Below are positions 18,044 through 26,992 of a stretch of 32,951 nucleotides of DNA, piece after piece. Position 1 is the stretch's first letter; every line of letters begins with the position of its first letter. The stretch lies in contig NZ_JACIDY010000009.1 of NCBI RefSeq assembly GCF_014196615.1, forward strand, positions 1 through 32,951. The letters are read 5' to 3'. Made by a program: the position numbers and the translations under genes. Below the pieces are notes generated by a model. That model made no database searches. It had not been told where the DNA came from and saw only the letters and a list, made by a program, of their open reading frames with translations. The stretch comes from Novosphingobium fluoreni (GTDB taxonomy: Bacteria > Pseudomonadota > Alphaproteobacteria > Sphingomonadales > Sphingomonadaceae).

Positions 18044-19821
18044 AACGCTATCTCCGTCTGCTGGGAGATGAAGGCGCGCCAGCCGCCCAGATGGGTGATG
18101 TCCGTCGCCCCGGTCAGCGCGCGCGGTTCGGCGACGAAGCCCTTGACGCTGCTGCCGTCCGCCAGTGTGACCGTGCCGATCGCCAGGGGGGCGGGCACAT
18201 CGACGGTGAAGCTGCCGAAGCTGGCGACGTCCAGTTCATAGACTTCAACCGCGATCGCTGCGCCGTCCTTGGCGTAAACCAGTGCGGGCTTAGGCGGCAC
18301 GCTGTCCGCCATGGCGTAGAGCCGATAGGTGGGGGCGGTCTCGAATGCGCCGACAAACTTCGCCTCTCGCGAGGTGAGTTGCCAGTGCAGCGGCATATCC
18401 TTCAAGTGGGCGCCAACAACGGCGAGTTTCACGGTCTGCATCTTGCCCTCCAGATCGAGCGGGGGTGGGAACGGAAGTTTGGCGGCGGCAAAGTAAGCCT
18501 CGGCCACGTCCAGCAGCGCCCGGTCGGTATCGGCGGGGCCGATCAGGGTTACGCCAAAGCCGGTACCATTGGCGCGTGCGCCTGCGGGCACCGCGACTGC
18601 GGCCATGTCGAGCAGGTTCACGAAGTTCGTGTAGCGCCCCAGGTTGCTGTTAAGGGCGACGGGGGCGGCCAGCATCTCCACCACTCGGTAAGTCGTGCCA
18701 GCAGTAGGGAAGGCGAGCAGATCTATCTTGCCCCACAAGCCATCGGCGTGGCGCTTCAGCGCGGCTAGGCGATAGGTGCCATTGAAGGCATCGACGGCGC
18801 TGTAGTTCAGGCCTTCCGCGATCACCGCGCGGACGATGGGATCGATGGCGGTGGGGTTCGTGGCCAGCAGATCGGAGACGGCGGCGGCGCGCTCCGCCAC
18901 CCAAGGTCCGCTATACAGCAGCATCGCTGCTTCCAGCAGGGGCGCCAGGTCGATCTCCACGATCCGGGCGGAGCGGCCAAGATGCTCCACCGCGCGATCG
19001 AAGAGATATTCCGCTTCCGCATCGCCGAACCACATGCGCTGGTCGCGCCGGGGAATGCCAATGACGCGCGGCTTTACCGGCCGATCGGCAAGCCGCTTCG
19101 AATAGGGATCGGCTTCATCGAAACCGGCGACCAAGTGGTCGATCAGCCGCGCATCGGTGGTGTCGTCCGTGAAGACGGTGATGCAGTCCAGCGTGCGGCA
19201 GGCGGGGATCAGGCCGCTGGTGCTCCAGCGGCCCTTGCTGGGCTTGAAGCCGATCAGGTGCTGGAAGGCGGCGGGCACGCGGCCTGAGCCGGCGGTGTCG
19301 GTTCCCAGCGCGAACGGGACCAGTCCCGCCGCCACGACAACGGAGGAACCGGAGCTGGACCCGCCGCTGACATAGGCCAGATTGTAGGGGTTGCGCGGCA
19401 CGCCATAGGGGCTGCGCGTGCCGTTGAGGCCGGTGGCGAACTGATCGAGGTTGGTCTTGCCCACGCACAGCGCGCCCGCGTCCAGCAGCTTCTGCACCAC
19501 GGTGGCGGAAGCATCGGGCAGGTAGGCGAAGGCGGGGCAGGCGGCGGTGGTTTCAAACCCGGCGACGTCAATATTGTCCTTCACCGCGAAGGGGACGCCC
19601 GCCAGCGGCAGATTCTCTCCGGCTGCGATGCGGGCGTCGATCGCGCGCGCGGCACTGAGCAGATCCTCCGGCTCGACGCGGCTAATCCATACGGCGCGCT
19701 GCACGGCATCGTAAGTCGCGATCCTGTCGAGCGTTTCCTCCGCCACCGCCAGGGCCGTCGTTTGGCCTGAGCGGATTGCGGCGGCGATCGCGGCGGCGCT
19801 GCGGCGTTCCAATGCGATCAC
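18040..19821 (-). CDS. atzF: Allophanate hydrolase
   Basis: The 593-residue protein has an N-terminal amidase-signature domain with the Ser-cisSer-Lys triad: K81 in FAVKDNID, the Ser-rich GGSSSGSS (153-160) and S179 in DTAGSGRVPA. A C-terminal AtzF-type domain (about 470-590, with VVGAHLKDMPLHWQL and TYRLYAMADS) is also present. Together the two domains hydrolyse allophanate to two ammonia and two CO2, the second domain handling the N-carboxycarbamate intermediate. Length fits the family (about 600). The start overlaps the carboxylase stop by four bases. It releases the nitrogen in the last catabolic step of the operon. Confidence 0.96.
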   Translation of the reverse strand: MIALERRSAAAIAAAIRSGQTTALAVAEETLDRIATYDAVQRAVWISRVEPEDLLSAARAIDARIAAGENLPLAGVPFAVKDNIDVAGFETTAACPAFAYLPDASATVVQKLLDAGALCVGKTNLDQFATGLNGTRSPYGVPRNPYNLAYVSGGSSSGSSVVVAAGLVPFALGTDTAGSGRVPAAFQHLIGFKPSKGRWSTSGLIPACRTLDCITVFTDDTTDARLIDHLVAGFDEADPYSKRLADRPVKPRVIGIPRRDQRMWFGDAEAEYLFDRAVEHLGRSARIVEIDLAPLLEAAMLLYSGPWVAERAAAVSDLLATNPTAIDPIVRAVIAEGLNYSAVDAFNGTYRLAALKRHADGLWGKIDLLAFPTAGTTYRVVEMLAAPVALNSNLGRYTNFVNLLDMAAVAVPAGARANGTGFGVTLIGPADTDRALLDVAEAYFAAAKLPFPPPLDLEGKMQTVKLAVVGAHLKDMPLHWQLTSREAKFVGAFETAPTYRLYAMADSVPPKPALVYAKDGAAIAVEVYELDVASFGSFTVDVPAPLAIGTVTLADGSSVKGFVAEPRALTGATDITHLGGWRAFISQQTEIAL

Positions 19822-22800
19822 GGGTGCCGCCTCAGCGCCAGCATCGCCGCGCCGGGTTGCAACGATTGCCGCTCCTGCATGTAGAGCGCGGCGATCGTGC
19901 CGCTGCCGGGGCTTTCCACGGGGAACTCCATCTTCATCGCTTCCATCACGGCGATCGTGTCACCGGCTTTCACTTCGTCTCCCACCGATACCAGCAGCTT
20001 CCACACGCTGCCCCCGAACGGGACTTCGATTAGATCCGCGCCCTCGGGAACTTCGATCGCGGCGCCATCGACTGGGGCGGCATCGTCCGTGCTGACCCGG
20101 TCGAACTCACCGCTGGCGTGCCAGGCGGTGCGCTCGGCATCGAATGCCGCCTGACGCTGGGCCTGGAAGGCATCGATCGTCTCGGCGTTATCGCGCAGGA
20201 AGGCGCGATAGTCGGACAAGCGAAACTCCGATTCCTCGACCTGAATGGAGCGCCGCCCGGCGGGGAAATCGCGGCGCCACTCGGTCAATTCATCGGCGCT
20301 GACGGGGAAGAAGCGGATCTGGTCGAAGAAGCGCAGCAGCCAGGGCTTGCCGTCCACGAAGGCGTCCGTCTGGTTGTGCGTGTTCCACACCTGGATGGTG
20401 CGGCCAAACAGCTGATAGCCGCCGGGCCCTTCCATGCCATAGATGCACATATACGCGCCGCCGATGCCCACCACGTTTGGCGGGGTCCATGTGCGCGCCG
20501 GGTTGTACTTGGTGGTGACAAGCCGGTGGCGGGGATCGACGGGAGTTGCGACGGGCGCACCCAGATAGACGTCGCCCAGGCCCAGCACGAGATAGCTGGC
20601 ATCGAACACCACGTCCTCCACCGCCTGCGCATCGGGCAGGCCGTTGATGCGGCGGATGAACTCGATGTTATCCGGGCACCAGGGCGCATCATCGCGCACG
20701 CCGCTGATGTACTTGTCGATCGTCTCGGTAATCGCGGGATCACGCCAGCTGAGGGGGAGGTGGACGATGCGTGAGGGGATTGCAAAATCCTCCAGATCGC
20801 CCAGCCGCTCTTCCGCAGCCATCAGTGCCGCCAGCGCGGTAGCCTGCGTCATCTGCTCGCCATCGAAGTGGAATTGCAGCGAGCGGATGCCGGGCGTGAT
20901 GTCGATCACGCCGGGCAGGGCTTGCCGCTCCAGTTCCTGCAGCAGCGCTTGAACCCGGATGCGCAGTTCGATGTCCAGGACGATCGGGCCGTATTCGACC
21001 AGGATATTGCGGTCGCCCTGCTGGCGATAGACGGTGCGGGGTCGCCCGTTCGCTTCGGGCAGATCGGCCAAGATCGGCGACAGCGTGGCGACGGCCCGGC
21101 CCATGTCCGCCGGAACCGGGGTCTGGCCGCTTAGCAGCGCTTGTTGCGCCACGTCGGCGGCGGCGGCGTCCTCGATCGTCACCGGTACGAAGCGCAGGCG
21201 GTCTCCCGCGCTCAATTGGCCCATCATCCAGCGATCCGCGGCGATCACTACGAAGGGGCAGACGAAACCACCCAACGAAGGACCGTCCGGCCCGAGGATG
21301 ATCGGCATGTCGCCGGTGAAGTCCACCGCGCCGATCGCGTAGGGGTTGTCGTGGATGTTGGACGGGTGCAGGCCGGCTTCTCCGCCATCGGTGCGGGCCC
21401 ATTGCGGCTTGGGGCCGATCAGGCGCACGCCGGTGCGGTTGGAATTGTAATGGACCTGCCACTCGGCACCGACGATGGTCGCGATGTCGTCCGCCGTGAA
21501 GAAATCGGGTGCGCCATGGGGGCCGTAAAGTACCCTTAGCGACCAGTTAGCGCCCAGTCGCGGCAGATCGGCAGTGGAAAGTGCCTCGGCCGTCGGTGCC
21601 TCGCCCAGGTGCAACGTATCGCCCGCCAATAGCGGCCGCGCCGCATGTCCGCCGAATTGGCCAAGCTCAAACGTGGCGCGGCTGTCCAGGTAGGGCTCGA
21701 TATCGAGGCCACCCGCGAACAGCAGATAGCCGCGCATGCCGCCCTGGCGTGCTCGACCCATGGTCAGGGTCTGGCCGGCGGACACATCGATGGCGATGCC
21801 GCGCGGTACTGGCTGGTCATCCAGCCGGGCGTCGAAATCCGCACCCGTCAGGCAGATGCGGGCCGGGGCGTTGAACACCAGGCTGGGACCGGACGCGGTG
21901 ATCTCCAGCCCGGTCATCCCCTCGGCGTTGCCCAGCAGGCGATTGCCCAACCGGAAGGACTGGTCATCCATCGGCCCTGATGGCGGTACGCCGATCGCCC
22001 ACAGCCCCTGCCGCCCCGGCCAGTCCTGCACGGTGGTGCAGGTCCCGCCCGTCAGCACGCGGATGCTGCGCGGCTGATAGCTGATGGCGTCCAGCACGCG
22101 AGTGGAAACCTCGCCGCTGGTGAACTCCGGGCAGCGCACCACGTCGCGGAGCCAGCGCAAGTTGGTCTCGATCCCGTCGACCCGGCTGGCATCGAGCGCG
22201 GCCTGCATCGCCGTTACCGCTTCCTCGCGGGTGGGCGCGTGGACGATCAGCTTGGCAAGCATCGGATCGTACCAGGCGCTGACCTTCGAGCCTGCCATGA
22301 CCCAGGTTTCGGCGCGGATATCTTCAGGGAAACGCACGGCGGTGAGCGTGCCGGACGTCGGGCGGTAATCCAGCGCCGGGTCTTCGGCATAGAGCCGCAC
22401 TTGCACCGCATGGCCCTGCGGGGTGGTGGGGGCGTGATCAAGGAAGGTGAAGTCCCCCGCGCCGCCCCGGATCATCCACTCCACCAGGTCGAGCCCCATG
22501 ACCTCTTCGGTCACGCCATGCTCTACCTGAAGGCGCGTGTTCATCTCCAAGAAGAAAAACTCGTGCCGGTCCGCGTCGTACAGGAATTCCACCGTACCTG
22601 CCGAGCGGTAGCGTGCGGCTTCGCCCAGCCGGATCGCAGCGAAGTATAGAGCCTGTCGCACGGGCTCAGGCAGCAGCGGCGCGGGCGCTTCCTCCACCAC
22701 TTTCTGGTTGCGGCGCTGAAGCGAACAGTCGCGCTCTCCCAGCGCGACGACGCGGCCTGCGCCATCGCCGAAGATCTGCACTTCGACGTGGCGGGCGCGG

Positions 22801-23411
22801 CGGATGTAGCGTTCCAGGAATACGCCCGCATCGCCGAAATTGCCCTCGCCCAACCGCGCCACGGCCGCAAAGCCCTGGCGCACGTCGTCCTCGCCTTCGC
22901 AGACGCGCATGCCGATGCCGCCGCCGCCCGCCGTGGCTTTCAGGATTACCGGGTAACCGATCCTCGCGGCCTCGCGAACGGCTTCTTCCTCGTCGGTCAG
23001 CAGGCCGGTCCCGGGAGCCAGCGGCACATCATGCGCCGCGGCCAGCGCGCGGGCGCTGTGCTTCAGGCCGAAGGTGCGGATGTTGTCCGGCGTCGGTCCG
23101 ATGAACACCATGCCTGCCGCGGCGCAAGCCTCGGCGAATTCGGTATTCTCCGCCAGAAAGCCGTAGCCGGGATGGATCGCGCCCGCGCCGGTGTCTTTGG
23201 CTGCTTGCAGGATCGCGGCGATGTTGAGGTAGCTTTCCGCTGCCGCAGCCGGACCGATGCAGACGGCCTCGTCCGCCTCGGTCACGTGCAGGGAACCAGC
23301 GTCGGCCTCGGAATAGACCGCGACGGAGCGCAGCCCCATGCGGCGCAGCGTGCGGATGATGCGGGTGGCGATCGCGCCCCGGTTGGCGATCAGAATCGTA
23401 TCGAAGCTCAT
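19818..23411 (-). CDS. Biotin-dependent urea/guanidine carboxylase
   Basis: The 1197-residue multidomain enzyme has a biotin carboxylase domain (1 to about 445; ATP-grasp glycine loop GGGGIGMRVC near 165; substrate loop FLEMNTRLQVEHGVTE), a KipA/KipI-like carboxyltransferase region (about 450-1010, with TTVQDWPGRQGLWAIGVPPS, DPRHRLVTTKYNPARTW and GMEGPGGYQLFGRT) and a C-terminal biotinyl domain with the biotinylated lysine in AVMEAMKMEFP (K1160). The family carboxylates urea to allophanate or, in bacteria that also carry the DUF1989 pair, guanidine to carboxyguanidine. The two adjacent DUF1989 genes favour guanidine. I could not place the published Asp/Asn specificity position with certainty. 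Four-base overlaps link it to both neighbours. Confidence 0.95.
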   Translation of the reverse strand: MSFDTILIANRGAIATRIIRTLRRMGLRSVAVYSEADAGSLHVTEADEAVCIGPAAAAESYLNIAAILQAAKDTGAGAIHPGYGFLAENTEFAEACAAAGMVFIGPTPDNIRTFGLKHSARALAAAHDVPLAPGTGLLTDEEEAVREAARIGYPVILKATAGGGGIGMRVCEGEDDVRQGFAAVARLGEGNFGDAGVFLERYIRRARHVEVQIFGDGAGRVVALGERDCSLQRRNQKVVEEAPAPLLPEPVRQALYFAAIRLGEAARYRSAGTVEFLYDADRHEFFFLEMNTRLQVEHGVTEEVMGLDLVEWMIRGGAGDFTFLDHAPTTPQGHAVQVRLYAEDPALDYRPTSGTLTAVRFPEDIRAETWVMAGSKVSAWYDPMLAKLIVHAPTREEAVTAMQAALDASRVDGIETNLRWLRDVVRCPEFTSGEVSTRVLDAISYQPRSIRVLTGGTCTTVQDWPGRQGLWAIGVPPSGPMDDQSFRLGNRLLGNAEGMTGLEITASGPSLVFNAPARICLTGADFDARLDDQPVPRGIAIDVSAGQTLTMGRARQGGMRGYLLFAGGLDIEPYLDSRATFELGQFGGHAARPLLAGDTLHLGEAPTAEALSTADLPRLGANWSLRVLYGPHGAPDFFTADDIATIVGAEWQVHYNSNRTGVRLIGPKPQWARTDGGEAGLHPSNIHDNPYAIGAVDFTGDMPIILGPDGPSLGGFVCPFVVIAADRWMMGQLSAGDRLRFVPVTIEDAAAADVAQQALLSGQTPVPADMGRAVATLSPILADLPEANGRPRTVYRQQGDRNILVEYGPIVLDIELRIRVQALLQELERQALPGVIDITPGIRSLQFHFDGEQMTQATALAALMAAEERLGDLEDFAIPSRIVHLPLSWRDPAITETIDKYISGVRDDAPWCPDNIEFIRRINGLPDAQAVEDVVFDASYLVLGLGDVYLGAPVATPVDPRHRLVTTKYNPARTWTPPNVVGIGGAYMCIYGMEGPGGYQLFGRTIQVWNTHNQTDAFVDGKPWLLRFFDQIRFFPVSADELTEWRRDFPAGRRSIQVEESEFRLSDYRAFLRDNAETIDAFQAQRQAAFDAERTAWHASGEFDRVSTDDAAPVDGAAIEVPEGADLIEVPFGGSVWKLLVSVGDEVKAGDTIAVMEAMKMEFPVESPGSGTIAALYMQERQSLQPGAAMLALRRHP

Positions 23412-24043
23412 CCTGCGACGATCATTCTGACAGGCGTGGGGTTGAACGCGTTGCAGGGATTGTTGATCTGCGGGCAGTTGGACACGACCACGATCACGTC
23501 CATTTCCGCCCGCAGATCGACAGTCAGGCCCGGCGCGGATATTCCGTCGACGATGCCCAGCGACCCGTCGGGTTCGACAGGAACATTCATAAAGAAATTG
23601 ATGTTGGAAACGATATCACGCTTGCCGCGCCCTTCGGTGAGGTTGGCTTCCAGGAAATTCTCGACGCAGGCGTGCTGCGCCTTGGTGTGATGGCCATAGC
23701 GCAACGTATTGCTCTCGCACGAACAGGCGCCGCCGATGGTGTCGTGATATTCCACAGCGCTAGCCGCGATGGTCATCATCGGCCTCCCCTCGTTGGAGCG
23801 CAGCACGGTCCCCGTGCGCAGGAACAGGTTGCCTTGCGCCGCGACGGTGTCCTGCGCGCTGTAACGCTCGGCATCGTCGGCAGCGGAATAGAGCAGGAAG
23901 TCCACGGCCTGGTTGCCTTCCAGGTCCACGATGCGCAGCGTTTCGCCCGCCTTGATATGGTGCAGCCACGGCGCGCGGGCGGCCACGATCTGGTCATGAC
24001 GAGGGGTGCCGGGAAGCCCGGCAAGATGAGGGTCGGCACTCAT
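23408..24043 (-). CDS. DUF1989 protein UAAP2 type, probable carboxyguanidine deiminase subunit
   Basis: The 211-residue protein carries DUF1989 features: GETLRIVDLEGNQAVDFLLY (about 34-53), SNTLRYGHH preceded by CSCE, and INNPCNAFNPTP near the C-terminus. The Cys and His cluster looks like a metal or catalytic site. The start at 24043 is set by AAGGAG upstream and lies 11 bases after the end of the other DUF1989 gene. In other bacteria the two DUF1989 proteins (urea-carboxylase-associated proteins 1 and 2, CgdA/CgdB) act together to remove ammonia from carboxyguanidine, giving allophanate for AtzF. Assignment rests on family and context. Confidence 0.88.
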   Translation of the reverse strand: MSADPHLAGLPGTPRHDQIVAARAPWLHHIKAGETLRIVDLEGNQAVDFLLYSAADDAERYSAQDTVAAQGNLFLRTGTVLRSNEGRPMMTIAASAVEYHDTIGGACSCESNTLRYGHHTKAQHACVENFLEANLTEGRGKRDIVSNINFFMNVPVEPDGSLGIVDGISAPGLTVDLRAEMDVIVVVSNCPQINNPCNAFNPTPVRMIVAG

Positions 24044-24054
24044 GGTGGCGCTCC

Positions 24055-24879
24055 TTAGCGGCGGTGATAGTCCTCGACGTTCTGGAAGGCGCGCAGGCCC
24101 TCCGGCGTCGCGTTGCGATAAATGTCGTCTTCGGGCGTGACCGGCCCGCGCCAGGCCGTCAGGCGCAGCGGCGTCACGGTATAGTCCGGGCGCGGATCGA
24201 GCACGTGGGGGCAATTGGCGATCACGATGATCACGTCCATTTCCGCACGTAGCGTCAAAGAGCGGCCGGCGTCGTAGGGGCCGACCAGCGGCGTGATCGC
24301 GCCATCAGCTTCTATGCGCGCACCCTTGAACAGATTGACGCAAGGGTGAACGTCGCGCCGGGTCAGGCCGTGCTTGGCCGCGCCCAGGATGAAACGATCG
24401 CGTCCGTTGGGGTATGCGCCGCTGTTGCTGCCATCGCCATACTTCGCCGCGTTGGTGGCGGAGTTGGAGGTGCCGCAGAATGTATCGTGCGTTTCCGCCT
24501 GATCCTCCACCAGCGTCATCAACGCCCGGCCCATGTCGGACAGTAGCAGCTTGCCCGCGCCGAGGTAGGCGTTCCATTGCACCTTCACGGTATCGGCCAC
24601 ATTCAACCGTTCGGTGGGCATTTCGGCGTTGAACACCATCAGCGAGGCGCAGGCATCTCCGTTCACGTCGATCAGCCGCAGGCGCGATCCACGGGACAGG
24701 CGGCGCGTCGCGTAGCCACCAGGCGCGACCGTTTCTTCCCAGAGAAGATCGGCGGTGGAAACGCCGGCTGGCAGATCATCGGCAGCCGGCGGGATCACCG
24801 GCATCGCCTCGACGACGGTGCCGGCCATCGCTCGCGCGTGATCGCGTGCGGCCAGCGGATTGGCGAGTGTCTCGATCAT
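24055..24879 (-). CDS. DUF1989 protein UAAP1 type, probable carboxyguanidine deiminase subunit
   Basis: The 274-residue protein is a paralogue of its downstream neighbour: RLIDVNGDACASLMVFNA matches the 'V-D-x-x-G-x-x-x-x-D' strand. HDTFCGTSNSATNAAKYGDGS and HPCVNLFKGARI mark the conserved core, and IANCPHVLDP lies near the C-terminus. It corresponds to the first of the two urea-carboxylase-associated proteins (UAAP1). The ATG overlaps the regulator stop by four bases. With UAAP2 it probably forms the heteromeric deiminase that converts carboxyguanidine to allophanate. Which of the two is CgdA or CgdB is not settled here. Confidence 0.88.
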   Translation of the reverse strand: MIETLANPLAARDHARAMAGTVVEAMPVIPPAADDLPAGVSTADLLWEETVAPGGYATRRLSRGSRLRLIDVNGDACASLMVFNAEMPTERLNVADTVKVQWNAYLGAGKLLLSDMGRALMTLVEDQAETHDTFCGTSNSATNAAKYGDGSNSGAYPNGRDRFILGAAKHGLTRRDVHPCVNLFKGARIEADGAITPLVGPYDAGRSLTLRAEMDVIIVIANCPHVLDPRPDYTVTPLRLTAWRGPVTPEDDIYRNATPEGLRAFQNVEDYHRR

Positions 24880-25358
24880 GCGGATGCTCCCACCGGCTTG
24901 CGCTTGCTGGTGTCGTCCTGCTCATGCAACGGCGGCAGCAGGGCGGTCGTGGTGACGAGTTGCAGCTGCTGCACACCGCGAACCCGGCGCAGCGCATCGC
25001 ACAACTCTTTCAGGCGGATCGCCGGGCCCTGAACCAGCAGCACTTCCAGCGACTGGTCCTGCTCCAGGAACACGTGCTGGGCGGAGATCACCTCTTTCAG
25101 GTAATCGCCCTGCGTTTCGGCCAACTGGTGCCGCGTGCGACCGCGATCGGCGCGATAGACGATGGTCACGGTGCCGGCCAACATTTCGTCCGGGCGGGTG
25201 TAAGCCTCATGCTCGGCCAGCGCGTGGCGGATCAGTTCGGCGATAAGCTGTGAGCGGGAAGGCAACTCGCGCTCTTCCACCATCAAGTCCAGCTGGCGGA
25301 AAAGATCGGCCGGGAGACTCATGCTGAGCCGGGCCAGAGGGACGGGTTCGGAACTCAT
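24876..25358 (-). CDS. NikR-like ribbon-helix-helix regulator lacking the canonical nickel ligands
   Basis: The 160-residue protein has an N-terminal ribbon-helix-helix (RLSMSLPADLFRQLDLMVEE, then SRSQLIAELIRHAL, residues 10-47) and a C-terminal ACT-like domain (about 61-136), the architecture of NikR. A gapless alignment to E. coli NikR puts G84, H95, F97 and S103 at the nickel ligands H76, H87, H89 and C95, so only one of four is kept. It sits between importer and enzyme genes with four-base overlaps on both sides, and GGAGGA precedes its ATG. The palindrome TATTAC-N14-GTAATA lies immediately upstream and twice more before the operon. It probably controls this operon in response to a ligand other than nickel. 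Confidence 0.87.
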   Translation of the reverse strand: MSSEPVPLARLSMSLPADLFRQLDLMVEERELPSRSQLIAELIRHALAEHEAYTRPDEMLAGTVTIVYRADRGRTRHQLAETQGDYLKEVISAQHVFLEQDQSLEVLLVQGPAIRLKELCDALRRVRGVQQLQLVTTTALLPPLHEQDDTSKRKPVGASA

Positions 25359-26152
25359 GCCACATCCTCCATGGTATTACGAATAGTGTCAAGCGTAATA
25401 CCACCATTATCAGGCGGTAACTGTTGCGTCTTCTTATCCAGCGTCAGGTCATAGACTGCGGTCGCGCCGAAACGATGAGGCGCGTGTGGGTCATGGCGGC
25501 GCTTGTCGAAAGCTAGAACGCGCGTTCCCAAAGAAAACGCTTCGCGAATATCATGAGTTACCATGATGATCGTCAGCTGATAGTCTTTCCACAACTTCGT
25601 GATAAGCGTGTGCATATCCGAACGAATACCTGGATCGAGCGCACCAAAGGGTTCATCCAGGAGCAGGATACGCGGGCGCTTGATCAAAGCCTGCGCGATC
25701 GCGAGCCGCTGTTGCATCCCGCCTGACATCTGCGCCGGATACAGGTCCAGACTATGGCCTAGGCCAACCGCCTCCAGCATCGCCACGGCCTCGTCCCGCG
25801 CGGCCTTGCGGGCGCTGCCGAACAAACGGGCAGAGAAAGGCGCTTGCGTACACTCCAGCCCCAGCATCGTGTTGCGCAGCACGGACAAGTGCGGGAACAC
25901 GGAATACCGCTGAAATACCACGCCGCGATCCGGCCCGCACTCCGGCGCCAGCGGCGCGTCGTCCAGGTGGATGCTGCCGCGAGAAGGGCGCTCCTGCCCC
26001 AGGATCACGCGCAGCAGGCTGCTCTTGCCCGCGCCAGAGGGGCCGACCACCGAGACGAAGGAATGGGCGGCGACGTCCAGGTTGACGCGTTCCAGCACCA
26101 CCTTCTCGCCATATTCGACCCACACGTCACGAAGGCTGAGAAGCGCGTTCAA
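25355..26152 (-). CDS. ABC importer ATP-binding protein (nitrate/taurine type)
   Basis: The 265-residue ATPase has Walker A GPSGAGKS (37-44), the Q-loop near VVFQRYSVFPHLS, signature MSGGMQQR (142-149), Walker B RILLLDEPFGALDP (D166, E167) and the switch histidine H200. It belongs to the SsuB/TauB/NrtD group and energises import through the adjacent permease. Its C-terminal tail (GITLDTIRNT) is encoded by the palindromic operator A. The stop overlaps the regulator start and its start overlaps the permease stop, each by four bases. Related transporters next to urea carboxylases are annotated as urea importers; guanidine is the likelier cargo here. Confidence 0.93.
   Translation of the reverse strand: MNALLSLRDVWVEYGEKVVLERVNLDVAAHSFVSVVGPSGAGKSSLLRVILGQERPSRGSIHLDDAPLAPECGPDRGVVFQRYSVFPHLSVLRNTMLGLECTQAPFSARLFGSARKAARDEAVAMLEAVGLGHSLDLYPAQMSGGMQQRLAIAQALIKRPRILLLDEPFGALDPGIRSDMHTLITKLWKDYQLTIIMVTHDIREAFSLGTRVLAFDKRRHDPHAPHRFGATAVYDLTLDKKTQQLPPDNGGITLDTIRNTMEDVA
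25373..25402. promoter_or_regulatory. Operator A: perfect palindrome GGTATTACG-N12-CGTAATACC
   Basis: A perfect 9-bp inverted repeat lies inside the last codons of the ABC ATPase gene, ending 15 bases before the regulator ATG. Written as GTATTA-N16-TAATAC it has the same half-site spacing as the NikR operator GTATGA-N16-TCATAC. The minus strand has TTGACA in the spacer, but I see no matching -10. Confidence 0.8.
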
Positions 26153-26964
26153 TGGTTTGCTCCATGGGCCCAGGGAAAGAACCGTTCGCTAAGGTAAGTC
26201 AGCGCCAGGTCCATCACGATCGCCAGCAGCGCGATCCAGGCGACGTAGGGGATGATCACGTCCATCGACAGGTAGCGGCGGACAAGGAAGATTCGATAGC
26301 CCAGCCCTATGTCGGACGCGATCGCTTCTGCGGAGATCAGGAACACCCACGCCGGGCCGAGTGACAGGCGCACTGCTTGCAACAGGCGTGGCATGGCCTG
26401 GGGCAGAGCGATGCGAATCATGATCTGCCAGCTGTTCGCCCCCAGCGTCTGCGCCTTGATGATCTGTTCGCGAGGCAGCGCGCCGACATGCGCGGCGATA
26501 TCACGCACCATCACCGGGGAAATGCCGATGACGATCAGCGCGATCTTCGCGGTTTCGCCCAGGCCCAGCGCGATGAAAAGGATTGGCAGCAGCGCGATCG
26601 GTGGGATCACGGCGATGCCCGTCACCAGCGGCCCCAGAGTGGCCCGCACCGGTGGCAGGACGCCCAGCACCAGGCCGACGATCAGCGCCACCAAAGTCGA
26701 GATGCCAAGACCGATGCCCAGGCGCTGCAAGCTGGCCAGCGTGTCCGACCAGAACACCAGTTGTCCGGACAGCGGATCGGGCGTGAACAGCAGGGCAGAG
26801 AGGCCGGACGCCATCGCACTGGGCAGCGGCAGGATCTTGTCCGCCGGGTTCAGCGCGTGGCGCTGCGCCGCCAGGAACAGGTAGAGCACCACCAGCAGCA
26901 GGATTGGCAGCGCGCCCAGCAGCAGGCGATCGCCCCGGCGAGGTTGTCGGTTTACCCAGCGCAT
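26149..26964 (-). CDS. ABC importer permease (nitrate/taurine type)
   Basis: The permease has about six membrane helices and the cytoplasmic EAA-type loop GANSWQIMIRIALPQAMPRL, where it contacts the ATPase. The start at 26964 (MRWVNRQPRRGDRLLLGALP, 271 residues) leaves a 28-base gap after the binding-protein gene; an upstream in-frame start at 27036 would overlap that gene by 44 bases and add a proline-rich tail unlike the family. It is the membrane channel of the importer in the operon. Confidence 0.9.
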   Translation of the reverse strand: MRWVNRQPRRGDRLLLGALPILLLVVLYLFLAAQRHALNPADKILPLPSAMASGLSALLFTPDPLSGQLVFWSDTLASLQRLGIGLGISTLVALIVGLVLGVLPPVRATLGPLVTGIAVIPPIALLPILFIALGLGETAKIALIVIGISPVMVRDIAAHVGALPREQIIKAQTLGANSWQIMIRIALPQAMPRLLQAVRLSLGPAWVFLISAEAIASDIGLGYRIFLVRRYLSMDVIIPYVAWIALLAIVMDLALTYLSERFFPWAHGANH

Positions 26965-26992
26965 GGTTGGTTCGTCCCGGTCACGCGGAGGC

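Noticed and set aside
24876..25358. Classical nickel-responsive NikR controlling nickel uptake
   Set aside because: Three of four nickel ligands are missing and the neighbours are nickel-independent nitrogen genes; nickel sensing through other residues remains possible but is not supported.
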